Shown piece by piece: positions 49,336 through 56,859 of a DNA stretch of 64,000 nucleotides. The notes under the pieces were generated by a model. That model was not told where the DNA came from and searched no databases. It was given only the letters and a program-made list of their open reading frames with translations. This stretch comes from JAGRGG01 sp965217265 (GTDB lineage Bacteria; Pseudomonadota; Alphaproteobacteria; Geminicoccales; Geminicoccaceae), in the NCBI GenBank assembly GCA_965217265.1, contig CBDCHP010000011.1:1054001-1118000 (forward strand). The letters run 5' to 3'. Each line of letters opens with the position of its first letter. Position 1 is the stretch's first letter. The position numbers and the translations under genes are program-made.

Positions 49336-50490
49336 CTAAGCCGCCCGCTTCAGCCCCGCCGTGCCCGCCGCGTACCACGGCGCGTCGTTGACGACGACGC
49401 AGCGGTGGTCGGAGAAGCCGTTGAAGCCGGTGCGCAACGCGAGGGAATAGGCGCCCATCATGCCGACCTCGATCCACGCGCCGGCGGCGATGTCGTCCGG
49501 CAGGTGGTGCGGGCCCGGCATACTGTCGATGCTGTCGCAGGTCGGGCCGAACAGGTCGAACGCCGCGATCGGCGCCGGCCGGCCCTTGCCGACGCGGCGC
49601 ATGGCGAACTTCGGCCCAAGCCACTTCAGTTCGGCCAGATTGCCGTAGACGCCGTCGTTGAGGTAGAGGCCTCGGCCGCGGCGCAGCTCGACCTTGGCCA
49701 GCACGGAGGCGCCGTCGGCGACGAGGAGGCGCCCCGGCTCGCACTGGAGGCGGCAGACGAGGCCGGTCTCGGCGAGGGCGGCGCGGATCGCGGCGACGAA
49801 GGCGGCGAAGTCGGGCTCGGTGCCGTCGTAGGCCGCGGGAAAGCCGCCGCCGACGTCGAGGTCGTCGATGCCGCCAGCGTCCTTCGCGACCCCGGCCGCC
49901 ATGCGCACGGCACGGGTGAAGGCTTGCGTGTCGAGGCACTGCGAGCCGACGTGAAAGGTGATGCCGACCCGCTTCGAGAGCGCCTTGGCGCGCACGACGA
50001 GGTCCGCCGCCGCCTCGGGCTCGGCGCCGAACTTGCCGGTCAAGGTCAGCATCGCCCCGTCGCCCGGCACGGCGAGCCGAACGAAGAGTTCGAGGTCGCT
50101 GGCGCCGTCGGTCGCGGCCACGATCTTGGCCAGCTCGTCCCCGTGATCGACGACGAAGCGGCGCACGCCGTGGGCGTGGTAGGCCTCGGCGATCGCGGGC
50201 GCCGTCTTGACCGGGTGCATGAAGTGGCAGACCGCCTCGGGCAGGAGCGCCTTGACGGTACGGATCTCGCGGATGCTCGCCGTGTCGAAGTGGCGCACGC
50301 CGCCGCGATGGAGGGCCTGCAAGACCAGCGGGTGGTCGTTGCACTTGACGGCGTAGAGCACGTCGCCGGGAAAACGGGCGACGACGTCGGCCGCACGCGC
50401 CACGATCACGCGCGGCCGAATGGCGACCGCCGGAACGTCGTGGTTTGCAGAAGACACGAATGCGGCAGCGCCGCTGAAGGACTGGACCAT
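49336..50490 (-). CDS. Type III PLP decarboxylase (ornithine/lysine decarboxylase family)
   Basis: 384 aa alanine-racemase-fold enzyme. PLP lysine in LYAVKCNDHP near residue 48, HFMHPVKTAPAIAEA, FHVGSQC, phosphate-binding DVGGGFPAAY, CEPGRLLV, and the second-subunit Cys/Asp motif FGPTCDSID near 320. It fits Orn/DAP/Arg decarboxylase group IV and would make putrescine or cadaverine. ATG 50490 lies in a 187 bp gap upstream whose content is otherwise unrecognised; the 3' gap (49143-49335) is AT-richer with no gene seen. Confidence 0.94.
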   Translation of the reverse strand: MVQSFSGAAAFVSSANHDVPAVAIRPRVIVARAADVVARFPGDVLYAVKCNDHPLVLQALHRGGVRHFDTASIREIRTVKALLPEAVCHFMHPVKTAPAIAEAYHAHGVRRFVVDHGDELAKIVAATDGASDLELFVRLAVPGDGAMLTLTGKFGAEPEAAADLVVRAKALSKRVGITFHVGSQCLDTQAFTRAVRMAAGVAKDAGGIDDLDVGGGFPAAYDGTEPDFAAFVAAIRAALAETGLVCRLQCEPGRLLVADGASVLAKVELRRGRGLYLNDGVYGNLAELKWLGPKFAMRRVGKGRPAPIAAFDLFGPTCDSIDSMPGPHHLPDDIAAGAWIEVGMMGAYSLALRTGFNGFSDHRCVVVNDAPWYAAGTAGLKRAA

Positions 50491-50677
50491 GCCGACCTCC
50501 CAACCCCCAGGTAAGAGTTAAGAAATCAGAATGCCGCCGCCGCGCGCGCCGCAGTGCTTAGGCTTACTGAGAGGAACCGGTATATGATGGTTTGAGCCCC
50601 GCGTGTCCAGGTTAAACTTCGATTAACGCCGAGGCGATGCGTAACCTACGGTGTAGGCTTGTCGTATTTCATCGGCG

Positions 50678-51127
50678 CTAGAGCTTCAGCTTCATGCCGA
50701 CGTGGCTGGGAACGAAGCCTAGGCGGGCGTAGAAGCGGTGCGCGTCGGTGCGGCCGGCGTTGCTGGTCAGTTGCGCGAGGCGGCAGCCGTGCTCGCGGGC
50801 GAGTTCGAGCGCGTTCTCGACCAGCGCCCGGCCGAGGCCCCGGTTGCGGTGCGCCGCGGCGACGAAGACGGCGCCGATCTCGGCCTTCAGGGCGCCCCGG
50901 TGCGAGAGGCCCTGGATGAAGGTCGATTGCAGGCAGCCGACCACCCCCCCGTCGACCTCGGCGACGATGATTTGCGCGTTCGCGTCCGCCTCGATCCGGG
51001 CGAACGCCTCGGCGTAGGCGGCGGGAAGCGGCTCGCGCAAATCCTCGCGCGCCCGGCCGTGCTCGTCGTCGGCGAGCACCCGGACGATGGCTTCAAGGTC
51101 GTCGCGCCGTGCGGTGCGAACGCGCAT
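50678..51127 (-). CDS. GNAT family N-acetyltransferase
   Basis: 149 aa. VRTARRDDLEAIVRVLADD at the N-terminus, GGVVGCLQSTFIQGLSHRGALKAEIGAVFVAAAHRNRGLGRALVENALELAREHGC with the acetyl-CoA loop RNRGLG, then RFYARLGFVPSHVGMKLKL. It resembles aminoglycoside/diamine-type small GNATs; the acceptor is not known. Its ATG at 51127 is 3 nt from the lipase stop, so it is likely cotranscribed. Confidence 0.9.
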   Translation of the reverse strand: MRVRTARRDDLEAIVRVLADDEHGRAREDLREPLPAAYAEAFARIEADANAQIIVAEVDGGVVGCLQSTFIQGLSHRGALKAEIGAVFVAAAHRNRGLGRALVENALELAREHGCRLAQLTSNAGRTDAHRFYARLGFVPSHVGMKLKL

Positions 51128-51130
51128 CGG

Positions 51131-52525
51131 CTAGAGAAGCGGCGGCTCGGGCGGGACGAACCGCGCCGTCGTCGCGTCGTAGGCGTAGCCGTCGCCGAAC
51201 ACGATCGCCTCGACGTGGCGCACGTCGGCGCCGATGTTGGGATCGTGCAGGGCCTGCAACCTGAAGTCCTCGCCGTGATCCTGAACGGCGTAGGCATCGT
51301 GCGCCCCTTCGACTACGAGCGTGTCGTGGCCGCTACCGCCGTCGATCCGATCAAATCCCTGCCCGACGATCAGCAGGTCGTCGCCGTCGCCGCCCCGGAG
51401 CCGATTGTCGCCGAGGCCGCCGTCGAGGTAATCGTCGCCCGAGCCGCCGTCGAGCCTGTCGTCGCCCCCGTTGCCGTAGAGCTGGTCGTTACCGTCGCCG
51501 CCGTCGAGGCGATCGTCGCCCCGGCGGCCCGAGAGGTTGTCGGCGCCGGCGTCGGCGCGGAGTCGATCAGCGCCGTCGCCGCCGATCAGCCGGTCGCCGC
51601 CGCCGCCAGCTTTGATCCGGTCGTCGCCCCCAAGGCCGAGCACGACGTCGAGCCCGTTTGTTCCGTGCAGCGCGTCGGCCCCTTCCGTACCCAGGACGAA
51701 GCGGTCGCCCTTCGAGAAGAAGAAGCGCGCGTCGCCCGCGACGTCGCGGGTGCCGGGAACCTTGTCGGCCTCGGCTTCGAGCGCCGCCGCCGACTCGAGG
51801 TAGAGGTCGACGCCGTGCTCGGCGAAGAGCGCCGGGTCCGACACCGCCCCGACCAGCGCCTCTTGGCTATCGAGGACCGGCAAGGGCGGCACTTCCACGC
51901 CGGGCAAGTCGATCGACAGATCGGTCCCCTCGCGCGCGGCGAAGCCGAGGACCGGCACGGTCGAGAGTTCGGCGACCCGGTCCTCGGTGTGGACGAGGTT
52001 GAGGACGCGCAAGCCCGAGGCGTTCGCGTCCGAGCCCGGCGAGCCGGAGGTGACGACGATCGTCTTGTCCTCAAACCCGCTGCCAAGGAGGAGGGTTGCC
52101 GCCACCTTCTCGGCCAGGATGCCGCCCAGCGAGTGGCCGGTGATCAGGACGCGATCGACCCCTTGCGCCGCCCCTTCGAGCGCCGCTCGAACGACCGGCG
52201 CGTGCGCCTGCAAATAGAGGTCGAAGGCGCGCACGCCCGACGCCACCTGGAACAGGAACTCGGGCGCCCCCTCGTCGATGCCGCGAAACGAGAGCGCCAG
52301 CGTGCGCTCGCCGGCATAGGTCCCTTCAACCGCGTGCAGGACCGAGGTGATCGCCGTGCCGTCGGGCAGCGCCGCGACCTCGACGTCCTGCACCCCGTCG
52401 ACGAGGCCACGCACCTCGACCGCCCGCCAGCCACGCGCCTGCGGGCCGGCCGTATCGTCGGTGAACGCGTCGGCCGAGAGTTGCACCGCCTCGACCAGGA
52501 ACGGATTGCCCGCCACCTCTGCCAT
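51131..52525 (-). CDS. RTX-type secreted lipase/esterase
   Basis: 464 aa. The N-terminal lipase domain has the class 3-like nucleophile motif RVLITGHSLGGILAEKVA near residue 130, preceded by LALSFRGIDEG. From about residue 265 to 390 run nine or so RTX nonapeptides (GGDDRIKAGGGGDRLIGG, GGSGDDYLDGG) that bind calcium and form a beta-roll. A short hydrophobic C-terminal tail is typical for type I secretion, though no T1SS genes are in the window. ATG 52525 follows GGAGAAGG; a reading to 52588 would run into an inverted-repeat element. Confidence 0.9.
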   Translation of the reverse strand: MAEVAGNPFLVEAVQLSADAFTDDTAGPQARGWRAVEVRGLVDGVQDVEVAALPDGTAITSVLHAVEGTYAGERTLALSFRGIDEGAPEFLFQVASGVRAFDLYLQAHAPVVRAALEGAAQGVDRVLITGHSLGGILAEKVAATLLLGSGFEDKTIVVTSGSPGSDANASGLRVLNLVHTEDRVAELSTVPVLGFAAREGTDLSIDLPGVEVPPLPVLDSQEALVGAVSDPALFAEHGVDLYLESAAALEAEADKVPGTRDVAGDARFFFSKGDRFVLGTEGADALHGTNGLDVVLGLGGDDRIKAGGGGDRLIGGDGADRLRADAGADNLSGRRGDDRLDGGDGNDQLYGNGGDDRLDGGSGDDYLDGGLGDNRLRGGDGDDLLIVGQGFDRIDGGSGHDTLVVEGAHDAYAVQDHGEDFRLQALHDPNIGADVRHVEAIVFGDGYAYDATTARFVPPEPPLL

Positions 52526-52545
52526 CAACCTTCTCCCTGAACGTT

Positions 52546-52652
52546 CTAGAGCGTTTTGCACGAACGTCGGTTCATGCAAAACGCTCAATCTTCTTGTATA
52601 GGCGCATCTTCTTGGCGCGAAACCGGTCCGGTTCCGCTTGAAAACGCTCTAG
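52546..52652. mobile_element. 107 bp intergenic element with perfect 12 bp terminal inverted repeats
   Basis: CTAGAGCGTTTT (52546-52557) and AAAACGCTCTAG (52641-52652) are exact inverted repeats. Inside, GAGCGTTTTGCA (52549-52560) and TGCAAAACGCTC (52575-52586) form a second perfect palindrome, and an ACCGG-CCGGT-like core follows. This matches a common alphaproteobacterial intergenic repeat of the AGAGCGTTTT type. Confidence 0.65.
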
Positions 52653-52699
52653 CGATAAGGATCAAGGCAACAACGCGGCAAGGCAAGGACAGGGCGCCG

Positions 52700-52835
52700 C
52701 ACCTCCCATCGACGTCCCGGCCGGGCGACATGGGCTGGATCGTGCAGCGGCACGGCGCGCTCTACGCCAAAGAATACGGCCGGGGCACGACGTTCGAGGC
52801 GCTGGTCGCCGAGATCGACGGCGAGCGCGTGATTG
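52700..52835 (+). pseudogene. Remnant of a MarR-GNAT / GNAT acetyltransferase gene
   Basis: The segment encodes RPGDMGWIVQRHGALYAKEY then FEALVAEIDGE, the conserved start of the GNAT half of bifunctional MarR-type regulator/acetyltransferases. There is no upstream winged-helix part and the sequence falls apart after about 40 codons into repeat copy 12. It is a decayed fragment in the 468 bp gap between the lipase and fumC; the remainder of that gap is the two repeat elements. Confidence 0.6.
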
Positions 52836-52910
52836 CACCGCTACGGCGACCAACTTCCTCGCCGCCGTTCATGTGGCCGCCATCACCATCTGGCGCAATC
52901 GAGGGTGGGC

Positions 52911-52994
52911 CCTTGTTCCCGGACTGGCACGAACACCGAGGCCGGCCCCGGCCAAAGTTGCAACAAAGAAGAAAAAGCCCGCGCGGCGAAACGT
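52911..52994. repeat. Palindromic intergenic element, copy 12 (core type C, left arm lost)
   Basis: TTGTTCCCGGACTGGCACGAAC then CCGGCCCCGGCCAAAGTTGCAA and an A-rich run lead into the right arm GCCCGCGCGGCGAAACGTCA. The left arm is missing. The right end supplies the fumC stop (TGA, 52994-52996). Confidence 0.75.
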
Positions 52995-54391
52995 CAATCC
53001 GACGGCCCGAGCATCTTATCCGGCCGCACCAACTGGTCGAACTCCTCGGCGGTGAGGAGGTCGAGCGCCAGCGCCGCCTCCTTCAGCGTCGTGCCCTCCT
53101 TGTGCGCCTTCTTCGCCACCTTGGCGGCGTTGTCGTAGCCGATCTTGGGGTTGAGGGCCGTCACCAGCATCAGGCTCTCGTTCAAGAGCTTGTCGATGCG
53201 ATCGGTGTTGGCCTCGATGCCTTTGACGCAGTTGTCGGTGAAGCTGCGGCAGCCGTCGGCGATCAGGCGGAGCGATTGCAGGACGTTATAGATGATGACC
53301 GGCTTGAAGACGTTGAGTTCGAAGTGGCCGTTGGCGCCCGCGACCGTCACCGTGACGTGGTTGCCCATCACCTGCGCGCAGAGCATGGTGAGCGCCTCGC
53401 ACTGGGTCGGGTTGACCTTGCCAGGCATGATCGACGAGCCGGGCTCGTTCTCGGGCAGCGACAGTTCGCCGAAGCCGCAGCGCGGGCCGGAGGCGAGGAA
53501 GCGGATGTCGTTGGCGATCTTCATCAAGCTCGCCGCCAGCACGTTCAGAGCACCCGAGAGTTCGATCATCGCGTCGTGCGCCGCCAGCGCCTCGAACTTG
53601 TTCTCGGCCGAGGTGAAGGCTTGGCCGGTGAGCACCGACACCTCCTCGGCCAGCGCCTCGGCGAAGCCTTTCTTGGCGTTGAGGCCGGTGCCGACCGCCG
53701 TTCCCCCTTGCGCCAGCTCGCTCACGCGGGGCAGCGTCGCCTTGACCCGCTCGATGCCGTAGCGGACCTGCTGGCAGTAGCCCGAGAACTCCTGGCCGAG
53801 CGTCAGGGGCGTCGCGTCTTGCGTGTGGGTGCGGCCGATCTTGACGATGCTATCGAACGCTTGGCGCTTCGCCTCCAGGGCCGAGAGCAGGTGCTCCAAG
53901 GCCGGCAGGAGCAGGGTCGTGGTTTGCGTCGCCGCCGCGACCGACATCGCGGTCGGGAAGGTGTCGTTCGAGCTTTGCCCGCGGTTGACGTGGTCGTTCG
54001 GGTGGACGGGCGACTTCTGCCCGCGCTCGCCGCCGAGCAATTCGTTCGCCCGATTGGCGATGACCTCGTTCGCGTTCATGTTCGACTGGGTGCCGGAGCC
54101 GGTCTGCCAGACGACGAGCGGGAACTCGTCGTCGCGCCCGCCGTCGACCACCTCCTGCGCCGCGCGCGCGATCGCGTCCGCGATCTTCTCGTCGAGGACG
54201 CCCAAGCGCAGGTTGACCCTCGCCGCCGCGAGCTTGACGACGCCCAAGGCCCGCACGAGCGGGACCGGCATCCGCTCGCCGCCGATCTTGAAGTTGGTCA
54301 GGCTGCGCTGGGTCTGGGCACCCCAGTAGCGCGACGCGTCGACCTCGATCGGCCCGAACGTGTCGCTCTCGATGCGCACCTTATCGGTCAT
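52994..54391 (-). CDS. fumC: Fumarate hydratase class II
   Basis: 465 aa TCA-cycle enzyme converting fumarate to malate; iron-independent. RIESDTFGPIEVDASRYWGAQTQRS, SGTQSNMNANEVIANRA, PNDHVNRGQSSNDTFPTAMS, GRTHTQDATPLTLGQEFSGY, and the lyase signature GSSIMPGKVNPTQCE. Length and C-terminal LTAEEFDQLVRPDKML are standard. ATG 54391 has GGGGAG 6 nt upstream (the ATG at 54397 overlaps that box). The stop lies in repeat copy 12. Confidence 0.98.
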   Translation of the reverse strand: MTDKVRIESDTFGPIEVDASRYWGAQTQRSLTNFKIGGERMPVPLVRALGVVKLAAARVNLRLGVLDEKIADAIARAAQEVVDGGRDDEFPLVVWQTGSGTQSNMNANEVIANRANELLGGERGQKSPVHPNDHVNRGQSSNDTFPTAMSVAAATQTTTLLLPALEHLLSALEAKRQAFDSIVKIGRTHTQDATPLTLGQEFSGYCQQVRYGIERVKATLPRVSELAQGGTAVGTGLNAKKGFAEALAEEVSVLTGQAFTSAENKFEALAAHDAMIELSGALNVLAASLMKIANDIRFLASGPRCGFGELSLPENEPGSSIMPGKVNPTQCEALTMLCAQVMGNHVTVTVAGANGHFELNVFKPVIIYNVLQSLRLIADGCRSFTDNCVKGIEANTDRIDKLLNESLMLVTALNPKIGYDNAAKVAKKAHKEGTTLKEAALALDLLTAEEFDQLVRPDKMLGPSD

Positions 54392-54460
54392 GGTCATCTC
54401 CCCGTGCTCGTCACGACCCGTCTGTGACGGCGGCGGGGCAACGTCAAGGCGTCGTGAACG

Positions 54461-54973
54461 CTACTTCTTGCGAAAGCGGTCCAGCGTCACGATCTCGGCG
54501 CCCGCATCGCCCTCGCCGCCGGTCTCGTCTTCCTTGGCCTCGACGGGGGCCGGCACCGGCCTCGGCTGCCGCGGCAGGGAGGCGACCGGCCGGCCCGCCT
54601 CGTCGGGATCGGCACCGAGCGTGAACTGCAGGCCGAAATCGACGCCCGGGTCGGCGAAGACCTTGAGCGCCGTGAACGGCACGATCAAGCGCTCGGGAAT
54701 GTCGTTGAAGCTGAGCGTGACCGCGAAGCCCTCGTCGTCGACGTCGAGCTCCCAGTACTGGTGCTGGAGGACGATGGTCATCTCAACCGGGTAGCGCTGG
54801 CGCAGGTGGTCGGCCAACTCGACGCCCGGCGCGTCGGTGCGAAAGGTGAGCAGAAAATAGTGCGGCGGCGGGACTTCGCCGCGCGCGTGCCGCCCCAGCA
54901 CGTCGCGCACGACGGTGCGCAGCGCCGCTTCGACGAGGTGGCCGTACTCGATCTTGCGGGGCTGGTTTGCCAC
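54461..54973 (-). CDS. sspB: ClpXP adaptor protein SspB (alphaproteobacterial type)
   Basis: 170 aa. IEYGHLVEAALRTVVRDVLGRHARGEVPPPHYFLLTFRTDAPGV and VEMTIVLQHQYWELDVDDEGFAVTLSFNDIPERLIVPFTALKVFADPGVDFGLQF make up the SspB fold that grips ssrA-tagged substrates. An acidic, proline-rich linker precedes the C-terminal ClpX-binding tail (AEIVTLDRFRKK). GTG 54973 follows AGAGG. It is immediately downstream of ssrA on the same strand, so the tag RNA and its adaptor are genomic neighbours. Confidence 0.95.
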   Translation of the reverse strand: MANQPRKIEYGHLVEAALRTVVRDVLGRHARGEVPPPHYFLLTFRTDAPGVELADHLRQRYPVEMTIVLQHQYWELDVDDEGFAVTLSFNDIPERLIVPFTALKVFADPGVDFGLQFTLGADPDEAGRPVASLPRQPRPVPAPVEAKEDETGGEGDAGAEIVTLDRFRKK

Positions 54974-55042
54974 TTGAAAGCCTCTGAGGCGAAATTCGGG
55001 TGGAGTGGGGGGCTTCTGGTGCCCGGCGCCCCCCGGACCGCG

Positions 55043-55330
55043 CCCCGGGCCGAAGCCCAAGGACTTTTGGGATGGTTCTGTTGCCCGGCCCACCCCGGCC
55101 GCGCTTACCTAACCTAAGTTAAGCAGCGAGAGCCATACGGTTGTCGTTGGCATCTTTCGTGTTTGGCCCGATAACGACGGTACCATGCCGGACGAAAACT
55201 ATCTCTTTACTACGCACGTCGAGCCTGAGTCGCCCCCGCAGTGGAGTGGTGGAGGCGCCGGGATCTGCCCCCGGGTCCGCAACGCTTATTCCAAACAGCG
55301 TTTATCGTCATAGCCGGCCGAAGCCGGCAG
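55043..55330 (-). ncRNA. ssrA: Permuted two-piece transfer-messenger RNA (tmRNA)
   Basis: Reading the minus strand, the acceptor piece comes first: AACGCT..AGCGTT stem, T-arm-like CCGGG-loop-CCCGG, then acceptor strand CGCCTCC and encoded ACCA ending at 55247. Only 9 nt later the coding piece starts at 55237 with GGGGGCG, which pairs with CGCCTCC over 7 bp including the G3-U70 wobble required by alanyl-tRNA synthetase. GACTCAGGCTCGACG matches the conserved tmRNA D-arm region. The tag ORF (55151-55119) encodes ANDNRMALAA and TAA. A 7 bp hairpin (GGGGTGG/CCATCCC) and a TTCG-capped hairpin lie downstream. Exact outer ends are approximate. It rescues stalled ribosomes and tags proteins for ClpXP. 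Confidence 0.9.
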
Positions 55331-55332
55331 CC

Positions 55333-55340
55333 GTTATATA
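55333..55340 (-). promoter_or_regulatory. Possible -10 box of ssrA
   Basis: TATATAAC on the minus strand lies just before a perfect GCCGGC-TTCG-GCCGGC hairpin (55313-55328) that would form the RNA 5' end. No convincing -35 box is visible. Confidence 0.35.
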
Positions 55341-55427
55341 GCGCCTCGTCGCCGGTTGCGGAAGGGGTTTAGCACTTGGTCATACGCGATTATGATGGGG
55401 CCGACCGATGGGTCATGAAGCCACTCA

Positions 55428-55667
55428 TGAAGTCAAACTTGAAAGGTACCTAGATGCAACTACCGCCCTTCGACGCCAGCAGGACAGCCTATCTGTTGGA
55501 CGTCCTGACGGCGGTGCTAGGGCTGATAAGGGTCTTCCTTCGTTAGAAATCCTTACCAGCCCTGGCCCGATAGCTAACTCTCTGCGGCCTATCCGGCAAG
55601 ATGACTACCGCGGAAGAGCTTTGACGGACGGGGGCAGAATGCCCCCGTCTGCCTCTTGAAGTCAAAC
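55428..55667 (+). other. Candidate structured RNA or leader between ssrA and thyX
   Basis: The gap 55341-55678 has no gene. It is bounded by an 11 bp direct repeat TGAAGTCAAAC (55428-55438 and 55657-55667). Between these lie an imperfect long hairpin (AGGGCTGATAAGG pairing with CCTTACCAGCCCT) and a perfect 10 bp stem GACGGGGGCA / TGCCCCCGTC (55627-55649, loop GAA) only 30 nt before the thyX start. It could be a thyX leader, a small RNA or an insertion scar. Confidence 0.35.
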
Positions 55668-55678
55668 CACAACTGTTT

Positions 55679-56608
55679 ATGGCGAGGAAAAACCCTGTGC
55701 CGCCCACGCCCGAGCAACTGGCCGAGATCGAGGATCTTCGCGCCGAGCAGGCCCCCACCCGCCGCGCCACGGTGCCGGCGATGGAGGCGATCCTCTACGA
55801 GCCCCTGCCGGTCCTAGGCGAGGGCTTCGTGCGCGTCGTCGATTACATGGGCGACGACGCGGCGGTCGTGCAGGCGGCGCGCGTCTCCTACGGCAAGGGC
55901 ACGAAGCACGTCAGCTCGGACAAGGGGCTGATCAACTACCTGATGCGCCACTGGCACACCTCGCCCTTCGAGATGTGCGAGATCAAGCTGCACGTGAAGC
56001 TGCCGATCTTCGTCGCTAGGCAGTGGGTCCGGCACCGCACCGCCAACCTCAACGAGGTCTCGGCACGCTACTCGATCCTGGACGAGGGCGCCTACGTCCC
56101 GCCCAAACGCGACCTCGCGGTCCAGGCCGCGACCAACCGCCAGGGGCGCGGGGCGGCCCTGCCCGACGACCTCGCCGAGGCGGCGCGGGCGCGGCTCGCC
56201 GCCAACGCCGAGCGGGGCGTCGCCGACTATCGCTGGCTGTTGGACGGGGACGAAGGGGTCGGGCTGTCGCGCGAGATCGCCCGCAGCGCCTTGCCGCTCT
56301 CGACCTGGACGCAGTGGTACTGGAAGGCGGACCTGCACAACTTCCTTCACTTCCTGCGCCTGCGCGCCGACCCCCACGCCCAGCTTGAGATCCGCGCTTA
56401 CGCCGAGGTCTTGCTGGACGTCCTGCGCCGCTGGGTGCCGCTCACCGCCGAAGCGTTCGAAGCCTATCGCCTCGGCGGCGCCGAACTGTCGCAAGATGCG
56501 CTCGCCGTCGTGCGTCGGTTGATCGAGGGCGAGACGGTCGATCAGGCGGATTCGGGTCTCGGCCCCGGCGAGTGGCGCGAACTGATGCGAACCTTGGGAC
56601 GGGGCTGA
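55679..56608 (+). CDS. thyX: FAD-dependent thymidylate synthase
   Basis: 309 aa flavoprotein that makes dTMP from dUMP with methylenetetrahydrofolate and NADPH. The ThyX motif RHRTANLNEVSARY near residue 120 is unmistakable; SPFEMCEIKLHVKLPIFVARQWV precedes it and PLSTWTQWYWKADLHNFLHFLRLR follows. The N-terminal ~35 residues are a short extension seen in alphaproteobacterial ThyX. ATG 55679 lies 30 nt after a strong hairpin. It is divergent from ssrA-sspB-fumC. Confidence 0.97.
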   Translation: MARKNPVPPTPEQLAEIEDLRAEQAPTRRATVPAMEAILYEPLPVLGEGFVRVVDYMGDDAAVVQAARVSYGKGTKHVSSDKGLINYLMRHWHTSPFEMCEIKLHVKLPIFVARQWVRHRTANLNEVSARYSILDEGAYVPPKRDLAVQAATNRQGRGAALPDDLAEAARARLAANAERGVADYRWLLDGDEGVGLSREIARSALPLSTWTQWYWKADLHNFLHFLRLRADPHAQLEIRAYAEVLLDVLRRWVPLTAEAFEAYRLGGAELSQDALAVVRRLIEGETVDQADSGLGPGEWRELMRTLGRG

Positions 56609-56741
56609 AGCACCGAGGCGGGCTGCGGCAATTGGAGGCGAGAGGGCTTTTTCCCGCACCCGTTGCAGGCGCGGCACAGCCGAAGTTTAATTGTCATCCC
56701 CCATACGCTCCCGCTTATTCTCCTGACAAAAATAGGTTTTA

Positions 56742-56770
56742 TTGCATTCGCGCGGGCATGTGTTTATGCA
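56742..56770 (+). promoter_or_regulatory. Possible promoter of the OmpA-like lipoprotein gene
   Basis: TTGCAT (56742-56747) and TATGCA (56765-56770) are 17 nt apart; the boxes also form an inverted repeat TTGCAT/ATGCAA, so an operator is equally possible. They lie about 90 nt before the ATG within a 251 bp gap that is otherwise empty. Confidence 0.4.
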
Positions 56771-56859
56771 ACCCGCAGATCACCCTACGGTTGAGCAGCT
56801 AGCCTGCCCGACTCCGGGGTTTCAAAAGACGGGACAACAAATGCGGTCTGGAGAATAGA

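Noticed and set aside
51330..51720. DNA tandem repeat inside the lipase gene
   Set aside because: The periodicity is protein-level (RTX nonapeptides GGxGxDxLx); DNA units are too divergent to be a tandem repeat feature.
55141..55341. 66-codon plus-strand ORF opposite ssrA
   Set aside because: It is the antisense of the tmRNA acceptor and coding pieces.
55408..55659. 83-codon ORF before thyX
   Set aside because: No ribosome site or protein-like composition, and it crosses the strong hairpins; more likely non-coding.
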